A DNA stretch of 64,000 nucleotides from Pseudanabaena sp. FACHB-1998 (GTDB lineage: Bacteria > Cyanobacteriota > Cyanobacteriia > Pseudanabaenales > Pseudanabaenaceae): assembly GCF_014696355.1 (NCBI RefSeq), contig NZ_JACJQA010000041.1, positions 1 through 64,000 of the forward strand. The letters run 5' to 3'. Both the position numbers and the translations under genes were made by a program. The notes below the pieces were generated by a model. The model made no database searches. It saw only the letters and a program-made list of their open reading frames with translations, and was not told the origin of the DNA. This document shows positions 26,195 to 33,834 of the stretch, in pieces; the stretch's first letter is position 1, and every line of letters begins with the position of its first letter.

Positions 26195-26494
26195 CTAATT
26201 TAAACGATTACGCCATTTTTTAGCGTTTTGAGAACAATGAAAGACAGCGTAAACAGTTATTGTGTCCTCAAAGTATTCATAAAAAATAGCGTAAGGGAAT
26301 CGGCGCACTAAGGCTCTGCGGTATTGTTCGTGGACAAATACATATATTTCAGGGTTTCTTTTAATAGTTTGGATGGAAGCATCAATACATCTCAAAAACT
26401 CTTCTCCTAATCCAAGTTCCCTTTCTTGATACCAATCATAGGCTTCTGTAATGTCTTGTTCCGCTTCTGGGAGAATGATAAGACTCTTAGCCAT
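26195..26494 (-). CDS. RelE/ParE-family toxin
   Basis: 99 aa. LIILPEAEQDITEAYDWYQERELGLGEEFLRCIDASIQTIKRNPE, then RRALVRRFPYAIFYEYFEDTITVYAVFHCSQNAKKWRNRL, a standard ParE/RelE toxin with the conserved RRFPY strand. It overlaps the antitoxin gene by 8 bp. Confidence 0.92.
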   Translation of the reverse strand: MAKSLIILPEAEQDITEAYDWYQERELGLGEEFLRCIDASIQTIKRNPEIYVFVHEQYRRALVRRFPYAIFYEYFEDTITVYAVFHCSQNAKKWRNRLN

Positions 26495-26714
26495 TTCTTT
26501 GATTATTACGAATTCTTGCTTTTACTGAGTCCCACGAACTTGCTAAACTAGGGTCTTGTGAGTGAGATAGTTTTCTTTTAGCTAGTTCTTCTTTTTGCCA
26601 GTCTAATACTGGAACATTAGCTGGTTGAGTTGCAATGTTATCCCATAAATCCTCAAGAAGTTGTAGCTTTTCTGAAAGTCCTAGCTCAAAAATTGGTGCA
26701 AATTCTACGGTCAT
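26487..26714 (-). CDS. Addiction-module antitoxin (unstable antitoxin, PF09720 type)
   Basis: 75 aa from ATG at 26714. LGLSEKLQLLEDLWDNIATQPANVPVLDWQKEELAKR matches the 'addiction module protein' family that partners ParE/RelE toxins; the C-terminus (SWDSVKARIRN) is the toxin-binding part. Longer in-frame starts exist upstream but run into the HIP1 array and give no family-like sequence. Confidence 0.9.
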   Translation of the reverse strand: MTVEFAPIFELGLSEKLQLLEDLWDNIATQPANVPVLDWQKEELAKRKLSHSQDPSLASSWDSVKARIRNNQRNG

Positions 26715-26783
26715 AAACGTAAGTCCATGTAGAGATAATAAACTTACTTTACTGCAAAAACAAGAAATGTGTGTAGCATAAGG

Positions 26784-26845
26784 CGATCGCCCACCCCTCC
26801 ACAAAAACACAATCGCCCACTCATCCCCAAAAAACGCGATCTCTC
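26784..26845 (+). repeat. HIP1-based array (three units)
   Basis: Units CGATCGCCCACCCCTCC..., CAATCGCCCACTCATCC... and CGATCTCTC between divergent toxin-antitoxin operons. Confidence 0.75.
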
Positions 26846-26926
26846 AATAAATTTGATAACAGTTATTGCTATTTACTGTTATTGCAGCGAGAATATTAAT
26901 ATCAAGATTATTAGAGGACTAAATTT

Positions 26927-27184
26927 ATGAATGTGTCTCTAACGCCTGAGCTAGAAAGCTTTATACAAGGAAAGGTTAGTACTGGCTTGTACTATTCTGC
27001 TAGTGAGGTTGTGCGTGAGGGTTTGAGATTGTTGCAAGAACGGGATCAACTCCAGCAGTTGCGTTTGCAGGAGTTACGTCAAGATATTCAGGCAGGTTTA
27101 AATAGTGGTGATGCTACGCCTCTTGATATACAGGCAGTGAAGGCAAAAGCACGGCAGCGCAAGCAACAGAAGCAGGTGCAATGA
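26927..27184 (+). CDS. parD: ParD-family antitoxin
   Basis: 85 aa. Ribbon-helix-helix N-terminus (MNVSLTPELESFIQGKVSTGLYYSASEVVREGLRLLQERD) is the type II ParD signature; a charged C-terminal tail follows. It overlaps parE by 4 bp. Confidence 0.93.
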   Translation: MNVSLTPELESFIQGKVSTGLYYSASEVVREGLRLLQERDQLQQLRLQELRQDIQAGLNSGDATPLDIQAVKAKARQRKQQKQVQ

Positions 27185-27480
27185 TGGCAATCATTCTGAA
27201 GCGTCCGCTTGCTGAGTTGGATTTACTGGATATTTGGGATTATATTGCAGATGATAGTCCAGATAGAGCAGATGATTTTTTAGACCGAATAGAAGGTAAG
27301 TTGTTGACTTTAGCTCAGAATTCAGGTTTGGGACGGAAAAGACCAGAGTTATTGCCAGATTTACGGAGCTTTCCTATTGGTAATTATGTTGTGTTTTATC
27401 AGCAGATTGAGGGTGGTATTGATGTGATTCGATTGCTTCATGGTTCAAAGGATATTGAGCAAGTATTTAAACAGAACTAA
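27181..27480 (+). CDS. parE: ParE-family toxin
   Basis: 99 aa. LKRPLAELDLLDIWDYIADDSPDRADDFLDRIEGKLLTLAQNSGLGRKRPELLPDLRSFPIGNYVVFYQ is a typical ParE fold (gyrase poison or related). It begins within the parD stop (ATGATG). Confidence 0.93.
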   Translation: MMAIILKRPLAELDLLDIWDYIADDSPDRADDFLDRIEGKLLTLAQNSGLGRKRPELLPDLRSFPIGNYVVFYQQIEGGIDVIRLLHGSKDIEQVFKQN

Positions 27481-27487
27481 TGTAGGG

Positions 27488-27522
27488 CGATCGCCAAATC
27501 ATCCACAAAAAAGCGATCGCCT
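27488..27522 (+). repeat. HIP1-based units (two)
   Basis: Two HIP1 units, followed after 17 bp by a TAGAAT -10-like sequence before the next antitoxin gene. Confidence 0.65.
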
Positions 27523-27578
27523 ATGGTTATTGCGCTAGGATAGAATATTTAAAAGGACTGATTTGGAGAGGTAGTTAA

Positions 27579-27860
27579 GTGAAGGCAAAAGGCATAACTA
27601 AGCGCGTCACAGTTTCTTTAACGTCTGATGTTTTTAGTAGTTTGCCCTCACAGGGGCGGATGAATTGGTTGCGGGAAGCGATCGCAGAGAAGTTGCAACG
27701 GGAAAACCGATTAGTTTTGAGTTCTGCTGAGTCTAAGGCAATTGATCGCATTGCTAAACCTATTAAGGAAGATGAGTGGGTGACGATAGGAACTCTAGAT
27801 GAGGAGTTTGATTTGGAACAGGTGAATAGGGAGATTAAGTTGCGTGGCTATACGCGCTAA
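27579..27860 (+). CDS. Putative antitoxin of a RelE-like pair
   Basis: 93 aa from GTG at 27579, with GGAGAG 7-12 bp upstream. TKRVTVSLTSDVFSSLPSQGRMNWLREAIAEKLQ looks like a ribbon-helix-helix, and KEDEWVTIGTLDEEFDLEQVNREI a flexible toxin-binding tail. The toxin gene overlaps its end by 17 bp. The family is not identified; context decides. Confidence 0.72.
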   Translation: MKAKGITKRVTVSLTSDVFSSLPSQGRMNWLREAIAEKLQRENRLVLSSAESKAIDRIAKPIKEDEWVTIGTLDEEFDLEQVNREIKLRGYTR

Positions 27861-28173
27861 GTATTTTTTGCAAGTGCATCCGCTTGTGATATCAGAGGAT
27901 TTGCCAATTTTGCTGATGGTTTTGAGGACTGATTTTGAGGGTTTGTTCAAGCCGATTTTGCAGTCATACCCTGATACTGGTGGGATTTTGAGTTGCCATA
28001 AGTTAAAGGGTGGTTTGCGTGGTTATCACGCTTTGGAGATTCGCTTTGATGAGGCCGAGTATAGGCTGGTCTATCGGATTTTTGAAAAGCCTGCCCCGAA
28101 AAGGGTAAGGGTGATTAGTTTCGATATTCATGATCATGCTTATGAGAAGGCGAAAGAAAGGGTAATGGGTTGA
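27844..28173 (+). CDS. RelE-like toxin
   Basis: 109 aa from GTG at 27844. The core (LKGGLRGYHALEIRFDEAEYRLVYRIFEKPAPKRVRVISFDIHDHAYEKAKER) matches RelE-like toxins with a C-terminal HDHAYEKA motif. Probably an mRNA interferase. Confidence 0.82.
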   Translation: MAIRAKYFLQVHPLVISEDLPILLMVLRTDFEGLFKPILQSYPDTGGILSCHKLKGGLRGYHALEIRFDEAEYRLVYRIFEKPAPKRVRVISFDIHDHAYEKAKERVMG

Positions 28174-28190
28174 GTTGCTTTTTATAAACG

Positions 28191-28330
28191 CGATCGCCCA
28201 TCCACTCACAAAAAACGCGATCGCCCAACCATCCACAAAAACGCGATCGCCCACTCACCCACAAAAAACGCGATCGCCAAAACACTCATCAAAATATGAT
28301 CGCCCAATTACCTCAAAAGACGAGATCGCC
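28191..28330 (+). repeat. HIP1-based array (five to six units)
   Basis: Units of 26-27 bp: CGATCGCCCATCCACTC, CGATCGCCCAACCATCC, CGATCGCCCACTCACCC, CGATCGCCAAAACACTC, then two degenerate units. It leads into the promoter block at 28338. Confidence 0.82.
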
Positions 28331-28337
28331 ACAAGCT

Positions 28338-28360
28338 GTTTGATGTTATTGAGTTAGAAT
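28338..28360 (+). promoter_or_regulatory. Conserved toxin-antitoxin promoter block, copy 2
   Basis: GTTTGATGTTATTGAG followed by TTAGAAT, near-identical to 25518-25540. TAGAAT (28355-28360) is a likely -10. Confidence 0.6.
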
Positions 28361-28394
28361 TATATAAAGTTGGTTTGTTCATGAGAGTTTCAAT

Positions 28395-28604
28395 ATGCAA
28401 ATACTCCTTAACGATGAGAAGACAAGAGAAATGCTTACGGAAATCTTAATTGATTTGATTAAGACTAGAAAGGAGCTTTTTGCGGAAATATTCCAAGATG
28501 CTTTAGAAGAGGTCGGTTTGGGGAATGCGATCGCTGAGGGTAGAAGAAATGAATTTGTTCCTGAAGAGAATATCTTTGCGCTTCTGGATGGTGATGTTGC
28601 ATGA
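28395..28604 (+). CDS. Putative antitoxin of a RelE pair
   Basis: 69 aa. Predicted helical (EILIDLIKTRKELFAEIFQDALEEVGLGNAIAEGRR) with an acidic end (EENIFALLDGDVA), a common form of cyanobacterial RelE antitoxin. It overlaps the toxin start by 4 bp (ATGA). Confidence 0.75.
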   Translation: MQILLNDEKTREMLTEILIDLIKTRKELFAEIFQDALEEVGLGNAIAEGRRNEFVPEENIFALLDGDVA

Positions 28605-28867
28605 ATGTTAGGTTTGAGTCTAGGTTTGAAAAGGACTTGAAGTTAGTCAAGGATCGTAATCTTTTGGCAAGGTTGAAGCAGGTGATTTTGACCTGTAAGC
28701 AAGCTGAATCGGTGGGGGAAATCAATAACCTAAAAAAGATGCAGGGATATGATAGTTTTTATCGCATTCGTCTAGGTGATTACAGGATAGGGATAGAAGT
28801 TTTGGAAAATGAAGTAATTTTTGTAAGATTTTTGCACCGTAAGGATATTTACAAGTTTTTCCCTTAA
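28601..28867 (+). CDS. relE: RelE-family toxin
   Basis: 88 aa. VRFESRFEKDLKLVKDRNLLARLKQVI, then LKKMQGYDSFYRIRLGDYRIGIEVLENEVIFVRFLHRKDIYKFFP, a complete RelE fold with the YRIRLGDYRIG strand and C-terminal HRKDIY. Ribosome-dependent mRNA interferase by family. Confidence 0.92.
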   Translation: MNVRFESRFEKDLKLVKDRNLLARLKQVILTCKQAESVGEINNLKKMQGYDSFYRIRLGDYRIGIEVLENEVIFVRFLHRKDIYKFFP

Positions 28868-28870
28868 AAG

Positions 28871-29137
28871 CGATCGCCCACTCACCCACAAAAAACACGA
28901 TCGCACAATCACTCACAAAAAACACGATCGCCCAATCATCACCCAAAACGCGATCGTCCAATCATCACCCAAAACACGATCGCCTAACCATTCACAAAAA
29001 ACATGATCGCCCATTCACCCACCTAAAACGCGATCGCCCAACCACTCACAAAAACGCGATCGCCCATTCACTCACAAAAAACGCGATCGCCCAACCAACC
29101 ACAAAAAACATGATCGCCCAATCATCCCCCTAACAAA
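28871..29137 (+). repeat. Longest HIP1-based tandem array (ten units)
   Basis: Ten head-to-tail units of 26-27 bp, consensus CGATCGCCCAAYCACTCAC followed by AAAAAACR. Successive units differ by a few substitutions; there is no unique spacer sequence, so it is a tandem repeat rather than a CRISPR array. No gene in this stretch. Confidence 0.88.
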
Positions 29138-29266
29138 ACCTCTATAGATTGATTTCTTTTGGCATAGTTTTTAACTTGTCTCTTTTTGTCCTCTCTGATC
29201 TTTAATTTTCATTACCCCATTGGACGGTTACAGGTAAACAAACATAGCACGGTCGAATTGTTGGAA

Positions 29267-29779
29267 TTATTTATCTGAAATAACTGCCTGCATATCGTCT
29301 TCATAGTAAGACTGCCCAGCACAGGTAGTGTTAAAACTCTGCTGTAATATTTTATATTTATCTACCTGTGCATTGTATGTGGGCAGTTCCTCGTTATATG
29401 AAGATGCAAGTTTTCTCTGGTTTGTTATTAGTGTATTGAAACTGTCTACCGATTCTTGGCTATATCTGTCTATGAACGGTTTACGTTGAGAAATTATTTG
29501 CTCAAAACGTTCAAGTTCAGACAATTTTTGTTTTAGCCTTGACTTCATTTGTTCAATTTGAACACTGTCGCTATTGAGACGATTTTGCTGTCTAACACAT
29601 GAACGAAGTTGCTCACGGGAGAGAACTGGACTTGAATTCTGGATATTATTGCGAAGCCCTAAACCACGAAAACGGACTCTTACTCTTGCATCTACATCTA
29701 AAACATGAATCGTAAGAAAAGCTAGCAAAGCAGAGACATGGATTAGGAATTTGGTGTGTGTATTCGTCACTTTAAGCAT
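29267..29779 (-). CDS. Exported coiled-coil hypothetical protein
   Basis: 170 aa, not recognised. A hydrophobic N-terminal stretch (FLIHVSALLAFLTIHVLDVDA) is a likely signal sequence. It is followed by a helical region (about 60-160) rich in Q/E/L heptads (QIEQMKSRLKQKLSELERFEQII). One Cys occurs in CVRQQNR and another in TTCAGQSYYED near the end, possibly a disulfide. AT-rich; at the border of the toxin-antitoxin island. Confidence 0.55.
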   Translation of the reverse strand: MLKVTNTHTKFLIHVSALLAFLTIHVLDVDARVRVRFRGLGLRNNIQNSSPVLSREQLRSCVRQQNRLNSDSVQIEQMKSRLKQKLSELERFEQIISQRKPFIDRYSQESVDSFNTLITNQRKLASSYNEELPTYNAQVDKYKILQQSFNTTCAGQSYYEDDMQAVISDK

Positions 29780-29858
29780 AATTTACAGTTTCATTGCAAA
29801 TATTGTACAAATTATTCGTTTGGCTTAAAATATCGCAAATTTCTACTTTAAGTCAAAT

Positions 29859-29905
29859 GCGAGCGCCCAATCAATCACAAAAGCGCGATCGCCCATTCAT
29901 TCCCT
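29859..29905 (+). repeat. HIP1-based units (two), island right border
   Basis: A degenerate GAGCGCCCAATCAATC unit and a CGATCGCCCATTCATTCC unit; the last of the same-orientation arrays. Confidence 0.65.
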
Positions 29906-30040
29906 CAGGCAATAATATGATAACACTCACTGGTGTCGATTTAGATATCTGTTCAACTAATCTTTAATGACTGGAAAGTGATGTAACAGTCTGTCATCTA
30001 TAATATTTTTAAGGAAAAACTATAATATAAACTCAGAATT

Positions 30041-30376
30041 ATGGGCAAAATACAAGACAACCGAGACGCTGCACCCTTACTGTATGCTCTTCTTGACTTT
30101 AGAGATAATTTGAAAGAATGCGGAGAACTTAGTCCAGAAGTGGAAGAAAGTCTAAAGAGAACATTTCAGCTTTTGACAAAAAAATCTAGAAATTACGAGA
30201 GATATACTGAAACGCTCAGAGCAGGTGTGAATTCTAAAACTTGGGAATTAGGCAGTGAGAATCCTTATCCTCGTGAGTATTGTTGCTTATGGTGTGGGGA
30301 AGAATGGACTGTAAAAAATAGTGATCATAAAAATCAATGTAATTGTCCAAACTCTTGTAATGTAAGTACGATGTGA
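30041..30376 (+). CDS. Hypothetical protein with C-terminal Cys-rich putative zinc ribbon
   Basis: 111 aa, not recognised. Helical N-terminal part (LLYALLDFRDNLKECGELSPEVEESLKRTFQLL). The C-terminus has CCLWCGEEWTVKNSDHKNQCNCPNSC, a plausible four-Cys zinc site (CLWC ... CNC/C). It stands alone between the island and the GMC gene. Confidence 0.5.
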   Translation: MGKIQDNRDAAPLLYALLDFRDNLKECGELSPEVEESLKRTFQLLTKKSRNYERYTETLRAGVNSKTWELGSENPYPREYCCLWCGEEWTVKNSDHKNQCNCPNSCNVSTM

Positions 30377-30493
30377 AACCCAAATCTAAAAGCCTTGACT
30401 TTCTCTTCTGAATTGCTAGTCAACTACAATTTCAATCAGATAAGACAATAATGGGGCTATAAATTAGAGTAGTTGCACATCGCATTACAAAAA

Positions 30494-32005
30494 TTATTTC
30501 AACCTCTCAATTAACCGATCGCCTACTCTTAAAGCATTAGCAATAATCGTCAAAGCAGGACTCACCGCCGCATTAGAGGGAAAGAAACTGCCATCTACAA
30601 CGTAGAGATTATCGAGATCGTGGGTGCGGCAATCGCGATCTAAAACGGAAGTTAAAGGATCGTCACCAAAGCGACAGGTTCCGCATTGATTGGCGACCAC
30701 TTGCAACGGTGACTCAGAGCGAGGATGCATGAAACCAGTACGGAAACCATCTAGGGACTTTTCGATATTTTTTAAAACATCAGTCCAGCGATAAATTAGG
30801 CGATCATGTGCCTCCGTATTGTTGGGATTGTAATCAATATGGATTTTGTGGTTTTCCCAACGCACCCGATTATTTGGATCTGGCAAATCCTCCGTTTGCG
30901 CCCACCAACCGATGGAATGGGTCGCTAACTGCTTCAGTCCGAAGTTGGGCATGAGCCGCGCCACAATCGAGAATACAGGGGGGGATTCTGCAAAAATGAT
31001 GTCTGTGAGCAGTCCACCCGAATTCTGAATATGTCCCATTGGATAGGGAAAATCCGCATCACCCCAATAGAAATCATTCACATAAATAGACTTTTGGAAA
31101 GAACCATTATTCGGCTTAGTGCTAAGTTGAACTACCGATGACAACAGGCTTTTCATCAAATTCCGTCCCACTTGATCGGAGCTATTGGCAAGCCCTTTGG
31201 CATGGGAATCATTTGCCGATCGCAACAGTAACGCCGCCGAATTGATTGCCCCACAGGCAAGCACGACGATATCACCTAAAAAGAGATAGGACTGTCCGCC
31301 CACTTCCGCTTCTACTCCCTTCACCGATCGCCCCGATGGATTGGTATGTAAACTGATCACTTTGGCTTGGGTTTTCAAGGTGACATTTGCCGATTGCAAG
31401 GCGGGGACAAGGCAGCTTTCTTCAGAGTCGCTAGTGGGGTCATCATCTTTACGGGTTAAGCCGAGGGGAATGGTCGATGGATGCAAACCTTGATTAGCGA
31501 TCGCCTCATAGATCTTCTGCATCTCAGGCTCATGACTCACCGCAGCATAGGGATAATCAGTGCTGTGAGTTGGCTCAGTACTATCAGTTTGGGACTCACC
31601 ATGCACCTTATAGAGATTTTCAGCTTCGGTGTAATAAGGCTCAAATTCGTCATACTTCACGCACCATTCTGGCGAAATTCCTGCTTGATGGGTGACTTCT
31701 TCAAAGTCCTTCTCGCGCCGCCGCAAGAGAGCCGAGCCATAGATTTTAGTATTCCCACCGATCGCATAGTTAGTCTGCGGTGAAAATGGCTCGCCTGTGT
31801 GGTCATACCATTGTTCAGGAGCATGATAGCGATCGCGCTGAAAGATGTCGATATTGCTGCGATTCTGTTCTTCAAGAGGCATAAAGTCACCGCGTTCCAG
31901 AATCAGAATTTTCTTACCCGTGGAAGCTAGTTTATAGGCAAGGGTTCCGCCCCCCGCACCAGTTCCCACAATAATCACATCGTAATAATTGTCATCAATA
32001 ATCAT
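30494..32005 (-). CDS. GMC-family FAD-dependent oxidoreductase
   Basis: 503 aa. N-terminal FAD-binding Rossmann motif DVIIVGTGAGGGTLAYKLASTGKKILILERG; conserved TNYAIGGNTKIYGSALLRRR near 90; C-terminal QCGTCRFGDDPLTSVLDRDCRTHDLDNLYVVDGSFFPSNAAVSPALTIIANALR with the GMC active-site region. It oxidises an alcohol or sugar; substrate unknown. It is 29 bp from the acyltransferase gene on the same strand. Confidence 0.92.
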   Translation of the reverse strand: MIIDDNYYDVIIVGTGAGGGTLAYKLASTGKKILILERGDFMPLEEQNRSNIDIFQRDRYHAPEQWYDHTGEPFSPQTNYAIGGNTKIYGSALLRRREKDFEEVTHQAGISPEWCVKYDEFEPYYTEAENLYKVHGESQTDSTEPTHSTDYPYAAVSHEPEMQKIYEAIANQGLHPSTIPLGLTRKDDDPTSDSEESCLVPALQSANVTLKTQAKVISLHTNPSGRSVKGVEAEVGGQSYLFLGDIVVLACGAINSAALLLRSANDSHAKGLANSSDQVGRNLMKSLLSSVVQLSTKPNNGSFQKSIYVNDFYWGDADFPYPMGHIQNSGGLLTDIIFAESPPVFSIVARLMPNFGLKQLATHSIGWWAQTEDLPDPNNRVRWENHKIHIDYNPNNTEAHDRLIYRWTDVLKNIEKSLDGFRTGFMHPRSESPLQVVANQCGTCRFGDDPLTSVLDRDCRTHDLDNLYVVDGSFFPSNAAVSPALTIIANALRVGDRLIERLK

Positions 32006-32034
32006 AATTTTGTCGTCGCTAAATTATTTTGTAA

Positions 32035-33135
32035 TTATTTGAATTTTTTAATCAAAATTTTCCCAAGCCTAATACCAGGCAATTCTATATATTTATACAA
32101 GAAATAAGCGGTTACATATGTTAAAGGAATTATAGTAAATACTATTATTATTACGCATTGATTAGGCGAATATCCTAATGCATATAAATTACGCTCTATA
32201 TAAGCACCTATAATCGACAGAAAAAACATATGAAATAAATATACTGAGTAAGATAAATCTGATAAAGTCTTGAAGAATTTATTATCAAAAAAGTGATTTA
32301 TTCTTTGACTGAAAAAATTTTCAAGGCAGCAGATTGTCAATAATACTGAAGCAAATAGCAAATAAAAATTATCTCGCTTGTCTTTTGTAAGAATGGCATA
32401 AATGCATAGCAGCAAAGCACTTACAAGAAAAACAATTCTTTGCTTTTTAAATACAGTTAATTTACTCGTTCCAAGATATATAAAAATACCAATCAAAAAT
32501 ATTGGCATTTGATAAAATATCAATGAAGGTTCTAGAAAATGAGGAATAAAATATTTTTTTGATATCACACTTAATAATAATATGCAAATAGTAAACAATG
32601 TTATTTTAATTAAGCTACGAGTCTTTTTAAAAAACAGAAAAATTATAGGAAAAATCAAATAAAATTGCATTTCTAAAGACAAACTCCAATCGGGTAAAAG
32701 GGTTGAAAAGGATTGTTTAGGAAAAAATCCAAAAGTGTAGGTAATATGCAGTAGGATATTCCACGCACTAAAGTCTACTGGAATACTGGCTAGTACTGTA
32801 TTGTTATTGAGTAAAGCAAGTTCCCTAAAGCTTGGAACAAAATAATCCACTAAAAATATTGCAACAATAAGCGCTAAATAATATGCAGGCGAAACTCTAA
32901 AAAACCTTCTTAAATAGAATCTTATCCAATTATTTTTGTTTTCAAATGGTTCTTTTATATCAATATAATCACTAGTATACATCATAAGAAATCCAGATAT
33001 CATCATGAATATATCTACTGCCACTTTTGCATTTGGGTTATATCCTGTATATCCTCCCAAGATACAACAATGTGAAATTACTACCCACAGTGCAGATATT
33101 CCTCTAATACCATTGATCACCGATATCTTGTTCAT
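32035..33135 (-). CDS. Acyltransferase 3 (OafA/YrhL-like) membrane protein
   Basis: 366 aa, about ten membrane helices. The N-terminal motif RGISALWVVISHCC holds the conserved R and H of acyltransferase 3; DWSLSLEMQFYLIFP is the second family motif. It would O-acylate a surface sugar or lipid. The gene is very AT-rich without any HIP1 octamer, unlike both neighbours, suggesting recent transfer. Confidence 0.9.
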   Translation of the reverse strand: MNKISVINGIRGISALWVVISHCCILGGYTGYNPNAKVAVDIFMMISGFLMMYTSDYIDIKEPFENKNNWIRFYLRRFFRVSPAYYLALIVAIFLVDYFVPSFRELALLNNNTVLASIPVDFSAWNILLHITYTFGFFPKQSFSTLLPDWSLSLEMQFYLIFPIIFLFFKKTRSLIKITLFTICILLLSVISKKYFIPHFLEPSLIFYQMPIFLIGIFIYLGTSKLTVFKKQRIVFLVSALLLCIYAILTKDKRDNFYLLFASVLLTICCLENFFSQRINHFFDNKFFKTLSDLSYSVYLFHMFFLSIIGAYIERNLYALGYSPNQCVIIIVFTIIPLTYVTAYFLYKYIELPGIRLGKILIKKFK

Positions 33136-33219
33136 TTATTTTTATTTATCTCAAATTATTTAAATAATTATTAACTCGTTCAAGTCCTAATTAATTAGTA
33201 GTTTGAACGAGTTTTTAGC

Positions 33220-33834
33220 TCATTGCCACATGTAAATCAAAGTAAACAAAGCAATCCAAATGACATCGACAAAATGCCAAAATAGTGAAGTGGATTCCAC
33301 TCCGAATTCTCCTTTTGCGTAGTTGTCAGGAAAGAACGATCGCACTAACATGATTAGCTGCAACAGCACACCCGTTAAAACGTGCAGCCCGTGAAATCCT
33401 GTCAGCAAATAGAAACTACCACCAAACACGCCATCACCGAAGCCAAAGGCTAAACCACTCCATTCCACTGCTTGACCATAAAGGAAATAACTACCCATAG
33501 CGATCGTCAGGAGCCAAAAGGCGCGAAAGCCCCAAAGCTGCTTTTTATGGAGGAATTTCTCAGCGATATAGCTGGTGAAACTGCTGGAAACTAGAATCAC
33601 TGTGTTAATCGCAGGTTCGCGAATTTCTAAACCTGTGACACCATTAGGAAGCCAATTGAGAGAAGTGGTTTTATAGACAATATAGGCGGCGAAAAAGCTC
33701 AAGAAGATGACGCTTTCGGAAAGTAGGAAGACGACAAAGCCGAATAGCCGATTGTCGGGATGCTCACTATGAGTCGATTCGTGGGCAACTTCCAAAATAG
33801 GATTGTTGCTAACAGAAGTGTCAACTGGTTGCAT
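33220..33834 (-). CDS. ctaE: Cytochrome c oxidase-type subunit III (ARTO)
   Basis: 204 aa, about five membrane helices, typical for short bacterial subunit III: FGFVVFLLSESVIFLSFFAAYIVYKTT, GFHGLHVLTGVLLQLIML and FWHFVDVIWIALFTLIYMW. It overlaps the end of subunit I by 14 bp. With the CuA-less subunit II gene at 36866-37762 it makes the alternative respiratory terminal oxidase. Confidence 0.93.
   Translation of the reverse strand: MQPVDTSVSNNPILEVAHESTHSEHPDNRLFGFVVFLLSESVIFLSFFAAYIVYKTTSLNWLPNGVTGLEIREPAINTVILVSSSFTSYIAEKFLHKKQLWGFRAFWLLTIAMGSYFLYGQAVEWSGLAFGFGDGVFGGSFYLLTGFHGLHVLTGVLLQLIMLVRSFFPDNYAKGEFGVESTSLFWHFVDVIWIALFTLIYMWQ

Noticed and set aside
28871-29137. CRISPR array
   Set aside because: Regular ~27-bp period, but there are no unique spacers: the whole unit repeats with small changes, and no cas genes are near.
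22580-29905. Integron cassette array with attC sites
   Set aside because: Repeats lack the imperfect long palindrome of attC, and no tyrosine recombinase is in the window.
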